Source: Motilibacter peucedani (GTDB taxonomy: Bacteria; Actinomycetota; Actinomycetes; Motilibacterales; Motilibacteraceae). From it: a DNA stretch of 64,000 bases. Both the position numbers and the translations under genes were made by a program. Under the pieces are notes generated by a model. That model did not search any database. It saw nothing but the letters and a program-made list of their open reading frames with translations, and had not been told where the DNA came from. Positions within the stretch are counted from its first letter, which is position 1. Each line of letters begins with the position of its first letter. The stretch spans positions 146,424 to 210,423 of the forward strand of contig NZ_RBWV01000017.1 in NCBI RefSeq assembly GCF_003634695.1. Reading direction: 5' to 3'. Shown here piece after piece: positions 1 to 9,200 of this stretch.

Positions 1-201
1 GAGGAAGCCGCCGAGGTTGACGACCCAGCCCAGCAGCCAGACCCGCGAGCGCACGAGGCTGTGGACCAGCGTCACGACCGGCAGGGCCGAGGAGGTGGGC
101 CCGGCGGCGCGCGCGATGCCGTGCGCCGAGTGCTGCTGCAGGCTCGCTGCCGCCGCGAACAGGAACGCGGCGAGCAGGCCCAGCACGACGACGGTCGGCA
201 C
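1..201 (-). CDS. DMT-type multi-spanning membrane protein (N-terminal part, runs off the window)
   Basis: Only the first 67 codons are in the window; the gene continues past base 1. The protein starts with a GTG codon 13 bases after the stop of the AI-2E gene, so the two are probably co-transcribed. The visible part has a hydrophobic helix (VVVLGLLAAFLF), a short polar loop with LQQ, then a second helix after VWLLGWVVNLGG. This 'helix, LQQ, LLGW..N..GF' pattern is what I know from actinobacterial drug/metabolite (EamA or NIPA-like) transporters. The substrate cannot be inferred. The family call rests on a fragment. Confidence 0.6.
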   Translation of the reverse strand, partial: MPTVVVLGLLAAFLFAAAASLQQHSAHGIARAAGPTSSALPVVTLVHSLVRSRVWLLGWVVNLGGFL

Positions 202-213
202 GGGGACAGTCTG

Positions 214-1326
214 CTAGAGGAGGGGGACGCCGCCGCCGGTCGGGCGGCCCGGCAGCTCGCCCGGCGGCCCAGCCTCCGAGGGCAGCAGCACCACCGCGGG
301 GGCGGTGCCGCGCGCGTAGCTGAAGGCGGCGTACGCGGCGGCGGTCAGCGGGACGGCCAGGACCGCGCCCACGAGCCCCTCGAGCACCTCGCCCACCGTG
401 ACCGCGATGACGACCGCCAGCGGGTGCAGGCGCACGTAGCGCCCGACGAGGAAGGGCTGCAGGACGTGGGCCTCCAGCTGGTTGTCGAGCGTCAGGATGC
501 CGACGAGGACGGCCGCAGACACCCAGCCGTGGGCGGCGAAGGTCACCAGCACCGCAGCACCGCCGAAGATGAAGGCGCCGACGATCGGGATGAAGCTGCC
601 GAGGAACACCAGCACCGAGAGCGGAGCCACGAGCGGCACGTCGAGCACCACCAGCGACACGGCGACCACCACGCCGTGGATGACGCCGATGATCACGGTG
701 CCGCGCACCCAGCCGGCCAGCCGCTGCCACGCCTGCGCGCCGGCCTCGTGGGCGGTGGCCCGCCGGCCGCGGGGCAGCATCGCGACGACCCACGACCAGA
801 CCCGGGCGCCGTCGTAGAGCAGGTAGAAGGTGATGAACAGGGTGAGCACCGTGCCGGCGAGGACATGGCTCGCGACCTCGAGCCCGTTGAGCACGCCGCC
901 GACCCCGCCGCTGCTGCGGCGCAGCGCGTCGACCGCGTCGTTGCGCCACCCGGCGAGCGTCTCGCTGCGCACCGGGAGCCGGTCGAGCGCCTTGCCGAGC
1001 TCGTCGGCGATCTCGCCGGACTCGGCGATGGCGCGGTTGGCGATCCACCAGACGACCAGCCCGATCGTGCCCAGGCCGACGACCAGCACGATCCCGGCGG
1101 CGCCGGCCGCGCCGACGCCGATCCGGCGCAGCAGCCGCACGGCCGGCATGGCCAGGGCGGTGAGCAGCACGGCGGCGATGATCGGCAGCACCACCAGCGA
1201 GAGCCGCTCGACGACGCGCAGGAGCAGCCACGCCCCCACGCCGAGCAGGATCACCCGCCACGTCCACGCGGCGGCGGTCTGCAGGCTCTCGGGCACCCCG
1301 CTGGGGCCTGGTGTCTCGACGTCCAT
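214..1326 (-). CDS. AI-2E family transporter
   Basis: Predicted polytopic inner-membrane protein of 370 residues, the normal length for the AI-2E/PerM family (PF01594). Hydrophobic helices sit near residues 20-75, with a soluble helical stretch at about 85-130. The family-typical C-terminal half holds SFIPIVGAF and DNQLEAHVLQPFLVGR, followed by the last two helices. Members export or exchange small molecules, and some act as sodium/proton antiporters; the substrate here is unknown. The ATG at 1326 is chosen because the protein would otherwise have no in-frame start before the divergent aldo/keto reductase, 45 bases away. The following DMT-type gene begins 13 bases after its stop. Confidence 0.88.
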   Translation of the reverse strand: MDVETPGPSGVPESLQTAAAWTWRVILLGVGAWLLLRVVERLSLVVLPIIAAVLLTALAMPAVRLLRRIGVGAAGAAGIVLVVGLGTIGLVVWWIANRAIAESGEIADELGKALDRLPVRSETLAGWRNDAVDALRRSSGGVGGVLNGLEVASHVLAGTVLTLFITFYLLYDGARVWSWVVAMLPRGRRATAHEAGAQAWQRLAGWVRGTVIIGVIHGVVVAVSLVVLDVPLVAPLSVLVFLGSFIPIVGAFIFGGAAVLVTFAAHGWVSAAVLVGILTLDNQLEAHVLQPFLVGRYVRLHPLAVVIAVTVGEVLEGLVGAVLAVPLTAAAYAAFSYARGTAPAVVLLPSEAGPPGELPGRPTGGGVPLL

Positions 1327-1371
1327 GGTGGGCAGGAAACTACTCCCGACGCCACCCCTGCTGGAGGAACC

Positions 1372-2385
1372 GTGCCCTACGACGCCGCCGAGACCCGCTA
1401 CGACACCATGGCCTACCGCCGCGTGGGGCGCAGCGGGCTGCTGCTGCCCGCCGTGTCGCTGGGCCTGTGGCACAACTTCGGCGAGGGGACGGCCCTCGAG
1501 ACCCAGCGCGCGATCCTGCGCCGGGCGTTCGACCTCGGCGTCACCCACATCGACATCGCCAACAACTACGGCCCGCCGCCCGGATCGGCGGAGACGGGGT
1601 TCGGCGAGGTGCTGCGCACCGACCTCAAGCCCTACCGCGACGAGCTGGTGATCGCGACGAAGGCGGGCTACCGCATGTGGCCCGGGCCCTACGGCGAGTG
1701 GGGCTCGCGCAAGTACCTGCTCGCCAGCCTCGACCAGAGCCTGGCGCGCACCGGCCTGGACTACGTCGACATCTTCTACTCGCACCGGCCCGACCCCGAC
1801 ACCCCGCTCGAGGAGACGATGGGCGCCCTGGCCAGCGCGGTGCAGCAGGGCAAGGCGCTCTACGTCGGCATCTCGTCGTACTCCCCCGAGCAGACGCGCG
1901 AGGCCGCGCGGATCCTCGCCGGGCTCGGCACCCCGCTGCTCATCCACCAGCCCCGCTACTCGATGTTCGACCGCTGGGTCGAGGACGGCCTGCTCGACGC
2001 GCTCGACGAGGTGGGCGCGGGCTCCATCGCGTTCTCGCCGCTGGAGCAGGGCATCCTGACCGACCGCTACCTCGACGGCATCCCCGAGGGCTCCCGGGCG
2101 GCCGGCTCGAGCCCGTTCCTGTCGGCCGAGCAGGTGCAGGCCACGCTCGGGCGGGTGCGCGCCCTTGACGAGCTCGCCCGCAGCCGGGGCCAGAGCCTCG
2201 CCCAGCTGGCGGTCTCGTGGGTGCTGCGCGGCGGCCGGGTCACCTCGGCGCTGGTCGGCGCCAGCAGCGTGGCGCAGCTGGAGGCCAACGTCGCCGCGGT
2301 GGCCGACCTCGAGTTCGCCGACGACGAGCTGGCCATGATCGAGGACGCGCTGGCCGCCGGTGGGGAGGACGGCGCGGGCCGGTAG
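1372..2385 (+). CDS. Aldo/keto reductase, YghZ / glyceraldehyde-3-phosphate reductase type
   Basis: NADPH-dependent aldo/keto reductase of 337 residues. It is close in pattern to E. coli YghZ, which reduces L-glyceraldehyde 3-phosphate and methylglyoxal. The family-specific opening (RYDTM.YRR.GRSGL, then SLGLWHNFG) is present. The catalytic set is visible: Asp in HIDIANNYG with Tyr in the same motif, Lys in IATKAG and His in FYSHRPD. The ligand-binding C-terminus (VLRGGRVTSALVGAS) is also there. The GTG at 1372 is preferred over the ATG at 1408 because it has a strong GGAGGA site just upstream and because homologues begin about 12 residues before the YRR motif. It probably acts in carbonyl detoxification. 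Confidence 0.92.
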   Translation: MPYDAAETRYDTMAYRRVGRSGLLLPAVSLGLWHNFGEGTALETQRAILRRAFDLGVTHIDIANNYGPPPGSAETGFGEVLRTDLKPYRDELVIATKAGYRMWPGPYGEWGSRKYLLASLDQSLARTGLDYVDIFYSHRPDPDTPLEETMGALASAVQQGKALYVGISSYSPEQTREAARILAGLGTPLLIHQPRYSMFDRWVEDGLLDALDEVGAGSIAFSPLEQGILTDRYLDGIPEGSRAAGSSPFLSAEQVQATLGRVRALDELARSRGQSLAQLAVSWVLRGGRVTSALVGASSVAQLEANVAAVADLEFADDELAMIEDALAAGGEDGAGR

Positions 2386-2388
2386 ATT
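2383..2388 (+). promoter_or_regulatory. -10 box (TAGATT), leaderless start of the acetyltransferase gene
   Basis: TAGATT ends exactly six bases before the GTG start at 2395, overlapping the end of the previous gene. This spacing is the usual layout of a leaderless actinobacterial promoter. No Shine-Dalgarno sequence precedes the GTG. Confidence 0.55.
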
Positions 2389-2394
2389 GCGCTC

Positions 2395-2952
2395 GTGGCC
2401 GACCTGCTGACGACCGACCGCCTGGTCCTGCGCGACTGGACCGCCGACGACGCCGAGGCTGCGCTGGCGGTCTTCGGCGACGCCTCCGTCGCCCGCTGGC
2501 TGACCCCTGCGCTCGAACGCCCGGGCGACGTGGAGGCTATGCGCGAGCACCTGGCGCGCTGGGCGGCCGAGGCTCCCGGGCTCGTGCCGCCCTACGGCCG
2601 GTGGGCCGTGGTGCGCCGCGAGGACGGCGCGGTCATCGGCGGCATGGAGCTGCGCCCGCTGCCGCCGCACGACGAGGACGTCGAGATCGGCTGGCAGCTC
2701 GCCCCCGGCGCCTGGGGCCACGGCTACGCGACCGAGGCCTCCCGCGCGCTCGCGCGCTACGCGTTCAGCCAGGCGACCGACGAGGTGTTCGCCGTCGTGC
2801 GCCCCGGCAACGAGCGCGCCGGTGCGGTCGCGAAGCGCCTGGGCATGGAGTGGGTCGGCGAGACCGACAAGTACTACGACCTGGTGCTGCAGGTCTACCG
2901 GCTGCGGCCCTCCGACCTCGACGCGGTCGAGCGCGACACCGCCCGGGCGTAG
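2395..2952 (+). CDS. GNAT family N-acetyltransferase (RimJ/RimL type)
   Basis: Cytosolic acetyl-CoA-dependent N-acetyltransferase of 185 residues. The N-terminus (TDRLVLRDWTADDAE) is typical of the RimJ/RimL branch. The acetyl-CoA-binding stretch is seen around residues 98-125 (IGWQLAPGAWGHGYATEA), followed by the VRPGNERAGAVAKRLGM segment. The substrate, a protein N-terminus or a small amine, cannot be told. The start is GTG 2395, nine bases after the aldo/keto reductase stop, with a TANNNT box six bases upstream. Its last 58 bases overlap the convergent DUF1990 gene. Confidence 0.88.
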   Translation: MADLLTTDRLVLRDWTADDAEAALAVFGDASVARWLTPALERPGDVEAMREHLARWAAEAPGLVPPYGRWAVVRREDGAVIGGMELRPLPPHDEDVEIGWQLAPGAWGHGYATEASRALARYAFSQATDEVFAVVRPGNERAGAVAKRLGMEWVGETDKYYDLVLQVYRLRPSDLDAVERDTARA

Positions 2953-3494
2953 GCCCGGGTGTAGCCCGCGATCGCCAGCCGCGCCAGCGGCGGGGCCAGG
3001 CGCGCGAGCAGCGCGACGGCCCGCGACACCGAGCGCGCGGTGAACACCACCTCGCCGCTGACCGGGTCGCGGGTCACCAGGAAGCTCTCCTCGCCCACCT
3101 CGGGGTGCGGCGGCACGGTGCCGTAGGCGAAGCCGAACCGGTGCGGCTCGTCGACGACCCGCACGATGCGGCACACCCCGACGATCGCGCCCAGCGGCGC
3201 CCCCGCCGTGACCGCCACCACGGTGCCGACCGCCAGCGGCGCGGCGGGCGGCTCGACGCGTACGCGTGCGCCGCGGTGCGCGTCCCACGCCAGCAGCGCC
3301 TCCCGGGCGGCGAGCCACACCTGCTCCCCGCTCCCGAGCGAGCGGCGGCCGACGCTCTGGCCCCAGCCCCGCGGCGGCGCCACGTCCTCGAGGCTGATGC
3401 CGACCTCGGCGTAGGACTGCGGGGCGTCCGCGCGCTGCGCGAGCAGCGCGGCCAGCTGGGCGCGCGAGGGGCGGCGGAGGCGCACCGAGCGCAT
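2895..3494 (-). CDS. DUF1990 family protein
   Basis: Protein of 199 residues matching the DUF1990 pattern. It has an early YAEVG motif, a G.GE...AAREALLAWDAH stretch, AVGTVVAV, then CRIVRVVDEPHRFGFAYGT, HPE.GEE.F.V and a late FTARSVSR segment. The family has no established biochemical role and is thought to be a small-ligand or lipid-binding fold. The ATG at 3494 follows an AGAGGTG ribosome-binding site, so longer frames upstream are unlikely. It is divergent from the heme-oxygenase-fold gene with 30 bases between starts. Its 3' end overlaps the acetyltransferase gene by 58 bases. Confidence 0.82.
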   Translation of the reverse strand: MRSVRLRRPSRAQLAALLAQRADAPQSYAEVGISLEDVAPPRGWGQSVGRRSLGSGEQVWLAAREALLAWDAHRGARVRVEPPAAPLAVGTVVAVTAGAPLGAIVGVCRIVRVVDEPHRFGFAYGTVPPHPEVGEESFLVTRDPVSGEVVFTARSVSRAVALLARLAPPLARLAIAGYTRAYARAVSRSTASRSEGRSR

Positions 3495-3524
3495 CAGCGC
3501 ACCTCTTGGGGGCATAGGGGGTCC

Positions 3525-4508
3525 ATGCGCATGCCTCTCTCCCGCGGCCCCGTGTCGTCGGCGCTCCTCCACGACCTACCCACCGGCACCGTCTCCGAGC
3601 CCACCCTCGCGCTCGCGGCGGAGCTGGCGGCGGACACCTCCGACGCGCTCGCCGACGACGACCTGCAGGTCTCGCTGTTCGCGCTCTACGAGCTGCACCA
3701 CAGCGGCCTCGAGGGCGTCCCCGACGACGCGGAGTGGGACCCGCAGGTGGTGCGGGCGGCCCGGACGCTCGAGCGCGCGGTCGAGCGCGACCTGCGCCCG
3801 CTGGTGGCCGACGTGCGCGACCCGGGCGGGCCGGTCGACCTGGCGCTGGAGTCGGTGATCGAGCAGCTCGACAGCGGTCCGTCGCTCTCGCGCCACCTCT
3901 CGCGCCACGGGACGCGGGAGCAGTGGGCCGACTTCCTGGCCCAGAAGTCGGTCTACCACCTCAAGGAGGCCGACCCGCACACGTTCGTCATCCCGCGCAT
4001 CAGCGGGCGGGCCAAGGCCGCGCTGGTCGAGATCCAGTCCGACGAGTACGGCGGCGGCAGCCCCGCTCGCATGCACTCGGCACTGTTCGCGCGGATGATG
4101 CGCGAGTTCGGCCTCGTCGACACCTACGGCGCGCACGTCGACACGACGAGCGCCCCTTCCCTCGCGGCCACGACGCTGATGACGATGTTCGGCATCTCGC
4201 GGCGCTGGCGCGGCGCGGCGGTCGGGCACCTGTGCGGCATCGAGATGACCTCGACCGAGCCCTGCCGCCGGCTGGGCGCCGGGCTGCGGCGCCTGCGCTG
4301 CAGCGAGGCGAGCACCGTCTACTACGACGAGCACGTCGAGGCCGACGCCGTGCACGAGCAGTTGGCTTCCAAGGACCTGGCCGGCTCGCTGGTGGCGGCC
4401 GAGCCGGGCCTGCGGGCCGACGTGCTGTTCGGGACCGCGGCCTACCTCACGGTGGAGGCGCGGATGGGTCTGCACCTGCTGCAGGGCTGGTCAGCTCTCG
4501 CCGCCTGA
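3525..4508 (+). CDS. Iron-containing redox enzyme family protein (heme-oxygenase-like fold)
   Basis: All-helical protein of 327 residues with the hallmarks of the heme-oxygenase-like diiron oxidase superfamily. An acidic/His stretch ELHHSGLE lies near residue 60. QKSVYHLKEADPH occurs mid-protein, EIQSDEYGGGSP at about 168-179, and YYDEHVEADAVHEQ in the C-terminal third. These Glu/His/Asp clusters are the expected metal ligands. Relatives catalyse oxygen-dependent C-C cleavage or N-oxygenation of small molecules; the substrate here is unknown. ATG 3525 and ATG 3531 are both possible; GGGGGT lies just upstream of the first. The 3' end overlaps the CDGSH gene by 62 bases. Confidence 0.8.
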   Translation: MRMPLSRGPVSSALLHDLPTGTVSEPTLALAAELAADTSDALADDDLQVSLFALYELHHSGLEGVPDDAEWDPQVVRAARTLERAVERDLRPLVADVRDPGGPVDLALESVIEQLDSGPSLSRHLSRHGTREQWADFLAQKSVYHLKEADPHTFVIPRISGRAKAALVEIQSDEYGGGSPARMHSALFARMMREFGLVDTYGAHVDTTSAPSLAATTLMTMFGISRRWRGAAVGHLCGIEMTSTEPCRRLGAGLRRLRCSEASTVYYDEHVEADAVHEQLASKDLAGSLVAAEPGLRADVLFGTAAYLTVEARMGLHLLQGWSALAA

Positions 4509-4734
4509 GCTCGGCGGCCGGGCGGGGCCGGGCGGGCGAGCTGCCCGCCCGGAAGCCCGCGCGCCGGTGCGAGCCGTCGCAGAAGGGCTTCACGCCCGAC
4601 TTGCCGCAGCGGCAGAGCGCGACCGTCTCCCGACCGGGGTCGATCTCGGCGCCGTCCTCGTCGACCAGCCGGAAGCTCCCGCGCACGATGAGCGGGCCGT
4701 CGCGGTAGGGCGTGATCGTGGGCTCGTCGCTCAT
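4447..4734 (-). CDS. CDGSH iron-sulfur domain protein
   Basis: Small cytosolic 2Fe-2S protein of 95 residues. The full ligand signature is present around residues 41-56: C-R-C-G-x-S, then P-F-C-D-G-S-H, giving the 3-Cys/1-His cluster of the mitoNEET/CDGSH family. The tail after about residue 65 is Arg/Pro/Ala-rich and probably disordered. The start ATG overlaps the stop of the Rieske-domain gene (ATGA at 4731-4734), so the two are almost certainly translationally coupled. Such proteins carry electrons or transfer clusters. Pairing with a membrane Rieske protein suggests a small electron-transfer unit (inference). Confidence 0.9.
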   Translation of the reverse strand: MSDEPTITPYRDGPLIVRGSFRLVDEDGAEIDPGRETVALCRCGKSGVKPFCDGSHRRAGFRAGSSPARPRPAAELRRRELTSPAAGADPSAPPP

Positions 4735-5612
4735 CCGGCGTGGGGCAGGCGCACCTGCAGGCGGCCGGCCTCGACCCGGACGTCGAAGGAGTGCTGCTTG
4801 ACGGTCGCCGGACCACGGACGACCTTGCCGTCGGCCAGGGCGAAGGTGCTGCCGTGCCAGGGGCAGGTCACGCAGGTGGCGCCGTCGACCTCGGAGAGCG
4901 TGCCCTCGTGGAGCGGGCCCGACAGGTGCGAGCAGCGGTCGGAGAGCACGTCGATCTGCTTGCCGCGCCGCACGACGAGCAGCGGCACGTCGCCCAGGTG
5001 CTGGAGCGCCGGTCGCCCCTCGGGCAGGTCGTCGATGGCGCACACGTCGTTCCATCCCGGCGGCACCAGGTGCGGCACGTCCTCGACGTGGTTGACCCCC
5101 GCGCCCTGCCGGTAGGCGAGGTGGCCGCCGAGGTAGCCGCCGACGCCGATCGCGCTGAGGCCGGCCAGGCCGAGCACCCGCGCCGACACGGGCCGCCCGC
5201 GCAGCCGCGCCACCAGGCTGGCGGCGTAGAAGGCGACGCCGAGCCCGTTGGAGGCGGCGTGCACGAGCCCGACGCGCTGCTGCTGGGGGTGGAGCTCGGA
5301 CCAGTCGGCGAAGCCGGCGGCGGCCGCGGGGACCGAGGTGGCGATGCCGGTGGCGATCAGGACGGGCACGGCGCTGCCGGTGCGCGGCACGAAGTCGAGG
5401 GTGCTGGCCGAGATGAAGGCGCCGGCCGGCAGCAGCACCATCGCGGGGTGCACCGGGTGGCCGACCGGCACGCCGTGGAGCAGGTCGGTGACCGCGGGCG
5501 AGGCGCCCGTGAGCCGGCGGACAGCGGTGAGCAGCGGCTGGGAGACCTTGTCGAGGACGCCGGCGTCCTCCACCTTCTCCATGGACCGCTCGATCGTCGT
5601 GGTGAGGCGCAT
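4731..5612 (-). CDS. DUF2231 membrane domain fused to Rieske 2Fe-2S domain
   Basis: Protein of 293 residues. The N-terminal half is a DUF2231-type membrane domain: HGVPVGHPVHPAMV near residue 46, then about four hydrophobic helices to residue 165. The C-terminal 110 residues form a Rieske ferredoxin-like domain with both cluster loops intact, C-S-H in DRCSHLSGPLH and C-P-W-H in VTCPWHGSTF. A soluble redox domain tethered to a membrane anchor suggests electron transfer at the membrane; partners are unknown. The downstream CDGSH gene overlaps it by four bases. A distinctly AT-richer stretch upstream (5656-5680) is the likely promoter area shared with the divergent SRPBCC gene. Confidence 0.88.
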   Translation of the reverse strand: MRLTTTIERSMEKVEDAGVLDKVSQPLLTAVRRLTGASPAVTDLLHGVPVGHPVHPAMVLLPAGAFISASTLDFVPRTGSAVPVLIATGIATSVPAAAAGFADWSELHPQQQRVGLVHAASNGLGVAFYAASLVARLRGRPVSARVLGLAGLSAIGVGGYLGGHLAYRQGAGVNHVEDVPHLVPPGWNDVCAIDDLPEGRPALQHLGDVPLLVVRRGKQIDVLSDRCSHLSGPLHEGTLSEVDGATCVTCPWHGSTFALADGKVVRGPATVKQHSFDVRVEAGRLQVRLPHAG

Positions 5613-5655
5613 GCTGTCCCACTTCCCCCGGCCCGGCCACAGCGAACGTGCGGCC

Positions 5656-5680
5656 ACTTGAACCAGTTTTGGACAACTTT
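5656..5680. promoter_or_regulatory. AT-rich island in the divergent Rieske / SRPBCC intergenic region
   Basis: The 124-base gap between the two divergent starts contains an unusually AT-rich stretch for this genome, including TTGAAC, GTTTTGG and ACAACTTT. It is the obvious place for back-to-back promoters or an operator. I cannot assign exact -35 and -10 elements. Confidence 0.35.
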
Positions 5681-5736
5681 GCCACGGGGCAGGGGTGGGG
5701 AGGAAGCACGTACCCGCACTGCAGAGGAGAGAGCCC

Positions 5737-6204
5737 ATGAGCACCGTCGAGCAGAGCATCGACGTCGAGGTCCCCGTGTCCGCCGCCTACAACCAGTGGA
5801 CCCAGTTCGAGACCTTCCCCGAGTTCATGGAGGGCGTCGAGCGCATCGACCAGACCAGCGACACCATGACCCACTGGGTGACGAAGATCGCCGGGCAGCA
5901 GCGCGAGTTCGACGCCGAGATCACCGAGCAGCACCCCGACGAGCGCGTGGCCTGGAAGTCGGTCGACGGCTCCAGCAACGCCGGCGTCGTGACGTTCCAC
6001 CGGCTCGACGCGGCCAAGACCCGGATCATGGTCCAGATGGACTTCGAGCCGGAGGGCGTCGTCGAGCAGGCCGGCGACAAGCTCGGCTTCGTCGAGCGCC
6101 GCGTCAAGGGCGACCTCCAGCGGTTCAAGACCTTCATCGAGTCGCGCGGCGGCCAGGAGACCGGCGCCTGGCGCGGCGACGTGGACGCGCCGCCGACCGC
6201 CTAG
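5737..6204 (+). CDS. SRPBCC family protein (polyketide-cyclase/dehydrase-like, stress-type)
   Basis: START-like helix-grip protein of 155 residues. The N-terminus (EQSIDVEVPVSAAYNQWTQFE.FP.FM.GV) and the later WKSVDG, GVVTFH and RFKTFIESRG segments match the SRPBCC group often annotated 'cyclase/dehydrase'. In actinobacteria these small proteins are commonly stress- or sigma-B-associated, but no enzymatic activity is established for this subgroup. The ATG 5737 follows a good GAGGAGAGAG ribosome-binding site. It is divergent from the DUF2231-Rieske gene and lies upstream of the cyclase gene on the same strand. Confidence 0.88.
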   Translation: MSTVEQSIDVEVPVSAAYNQWTQFETFPEFMEGVERIDQTSDTMTHWVTKIAGQQREFDAEITEQHPDERVAWKSVDGSSNAGVVTFHRLDAAKTRIMVQMDFEPEGVVEQAGDKLGFVERRVKGDLQRFKTFIESRGGQETGAWRGDVDAPPTA

Positions 6205-6245
6205 TCGCCCGCGGCGGCGGCCCGCTGTGCGACCCTGGCCGGGTC

Positions 6246-9200
6246 GTGGACCACGCCGACCTGCTCCCCGCCGACAACGTGCAGGCCTACATCCCCGGTG
6301 ACCGCCGGCGGGCGCTCGCCGACGGCGCCGCGCTGCCCGAGAGGGTGCGCGGCGCCGCGCTGTTCGCCGACATCTCCGGCTTCACCCCGCTGACCGAGAC
6401 CCTGGCCGCCGAGTTGGGGCCGGCGCGCGGTGCCGAGGAGGTCACCGCCGCCCTCGAGCAGGTCTTCGACGCGCTGCTCGGGGTGCTCGACGCCCACGGC
6501 GGCGAGGCGATCTACTTCAGCGGCGACGCGGTGACCTGCTGGCTCGACGGCGACGACGGCACCCGCGCCACCGCCTGCGGGCTCGCGATGCAGGACGCGA
6601 TCGAGCGGGTGGGCGAGCGCACGACGCCGGGCGGGCGCAGCGTACGACTGCGGCTCAAGGTCGCGGTCGCCGTCGGCGCCGCGCACCGCTTCGTCGTCGG
6701 CGACCCGGGCATCCAGCTCATCGACGTGCTCGCCGGGCGGGTGGTCGACGCCCTCGCGGTCGCCGAGGGCGCCGCCCTGCCGGGCCAGGTGGTGCTCGAC
6801 CCGGGCGCCGTGCGCTCGGTAGGGAGCGCCGTCGAGCTCGACGGCGCGGTGGCGCTGCGCACGAGGCACCGCGTCCGCCTGCCGGAGCAGCGTCCCTCCC
6901 CTCCCCGGCTGCCCGAGCGCGACGTGCGCTCGTGGGTGCTGCCCTCGGTCTACGAGCGGCTGACGGCCGGTCGCGGCGAGTTCCTCGCCGACCTGCGCCC
7001 GGCGGTGCCCGTGTTCGTGCGCTTCGGCGGGCTCGACTTCGACGACGACCCCGGTGCGCCGGCGGCGCTCGACGCGCTCGTCACCCGCGCGCAGCGCATC
7101 GTGCACGCCAACGGCGGCAACGTCCTCCAGCTCACGATCGGCGACAAGGGCGCCTACCTCTACGCCGTGTTCGGCGCCCCGGTCGCGCACGAGGACGACG
7201 CGGCCCGGGCGTGCGCCAGCGCGCTCGAGCTGCTGGCCACCGACCCGGACGGCGAGCGCGGCCTCGCCGTCGGGCTCTCGACCGGGCGCCTGCGCAGCGG
7301 CACCTACGGCAGCGCCGAGCGGCGTACGTTCTGCTGCCTCGGCGACGCGGTCAACCTGGCCGCGCGGCTGATGACGGCAGCCCCCGGCGGCACGGTGTGG
7401 GTCTCCGACGAGCTGCGCCGGGCGGCGGGCGAGGGGTTCGTGTGGGAGGAGCTCGCGCCGGTCGCGGTGAAGGGCAAGGCGCAGCCCGTCGCAGCGTGGC
7501 GGCTGCTCGACCGGCTGGCTGCTCCCCCGCCGCGCGCCCGCCGCTACGCCGGGCCGATGCTGGGCCGGTCGGTCGAGCTGGCGGCGCTGGTCGAGGCCGC
7601 CGAGCTCGCGGCCAGCGGCTCCGGGCAGGTCGTGCAGCTGGTCGGCGAGGCCGGGCTCGGCAAGAGCCGGCTGCTCGCCGCGCTGTCCGACGCGCTCGCG
7701 GCGCGCGAGGTGCCGGTGCACGAGGGCGTCGCGCCCGCCTTCGGGGCCGACGGCGGCTACGGCGGCTGGCGGCCGGCGCTGCGCTCCGCGCTGGGCCTGT
7801 CTGCCACCGCCGACGCGACCGTCGTGGAGGCGCGCGCCCGCGAGCTGCTGCTGGCGGCCGACCCGACGCTGCTCCCCCGCCTCCCGCTGGTCGGCGCGGT
7901 GCTGGGCGTCGAGATCGCCCACACCGCGCTGACCGCGTCGTTCGACGCCAAGCTGCGCAAGACCTCGCTCGAGGCACTGGTCGTGCAGTACCTCCTGGCG
8001 CGTCCGCAGGACTCCCTGCTCGTCCTCGTGCTCGAGGACGCGCAGTGGCTCGACTCGCTCTCGCTCGACCTGCTCGCCACCGTCGCGCGCGCGGCCGCGC
8101 GGCTGCCGCTGCTGCTGGTCGTCTCGGGGCGCCCGGCGCCGGGCCCGGACGCCGCGCTGCCGAGCGCGGAGCACGTACGCCGCCTGGAGCTGCGCGAGCT
8201 CGACGAGCCCACCGCGCTGCGCCTCGCCCGCCTGCGCGTCGAGGACCTCACCGGGCACCCGGCCGACGAGGTGGCCCCCGACGTGCTGCGCAGCGTCGTG
8301 TCACGCGCGTCGGGCAACCCGTTCCACGTCGAGGAGCTGCTCGCCCACCTGGTCGACCGCGGGGTCGACCTGCGCAGCGCGGCCAGCGGCACGCTGGAGC
8401 TCCCGAGCAGCCTCCAGCGGCTCGTGCTCACCCGCATCGACGACCTGGCCGAGCACCCGCGGCGCACGGTCAAGGTCGCCAGCGTCGTGGGCCGCCGCTT
8501 CGGCACCGACGTGCTGGCCGGCGCCTACCCCGAGCTGGGTGGCGACGACGACGTGCGGGGCTCGCTGGCCGACCCGTCGCTCGCCACGCTCGTGCTGCCG
8601 GAGCCCGAGCCCGGGCGCTACGCGTTCCGGCACGCCATGACCGAGGAGGTCGCCTACGCCAGCCTGCCGTTCGCGACCCGCAGGGTGCTGCACGACCGCA
8701 TCGGCGGGTGGATCGAGCGCACGTCGGGCGACGCGGCGCTCGACCTGCTGGCGCACCACTTCGGCCGCGGGTCCGACGCCGCCCGCAAGCGCGACTACCT
8801 CGTGCGTGCGGGCGAGGCGGCGCAGGCGAGGTACGCCAACGACGCGGCGGTCGCCTACTACCGCCAGGCGCTCGAGGTCGTGCTCGACGACGACCGCCCG
8901 TCGCTGCTCGAGCGGCTCGGCAAGGTGCTCGAGCTGCGCGGCCAGTGGGCCGAGGCGCGCGAGACCTACCTCGAGGCGTGGGAGGGCTGCACTGCGCAGG
9001 GCGACCGCGCCGGCGCGGTGCGCGTGCTGCTCGACCTGGCCGAGGTGGCTCGCAAGCAGGGCCGCTTCCCCGAGGCCGCCGAGCGGCTGGCAGAGGCGCG
9101 CGAGCGCGAGCTCGACGAGGCCGAGCTGGCCGCGGTGCTGCACCTGGAGGGCACGCTCGCCTCGCAGCAGGGCAGGTACGCCGAGGCCCGCACCGCCTAC

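Noticed and set aside
61..1371. Long open frame on the plus strand running into the aldo/keto reductase
   Set aside because: Antisense shadow of the AI-2E gene. Its translation is Arg/Gly/His-rich low-complexity protein with no domain; GC-rich third positions keep all frames open.
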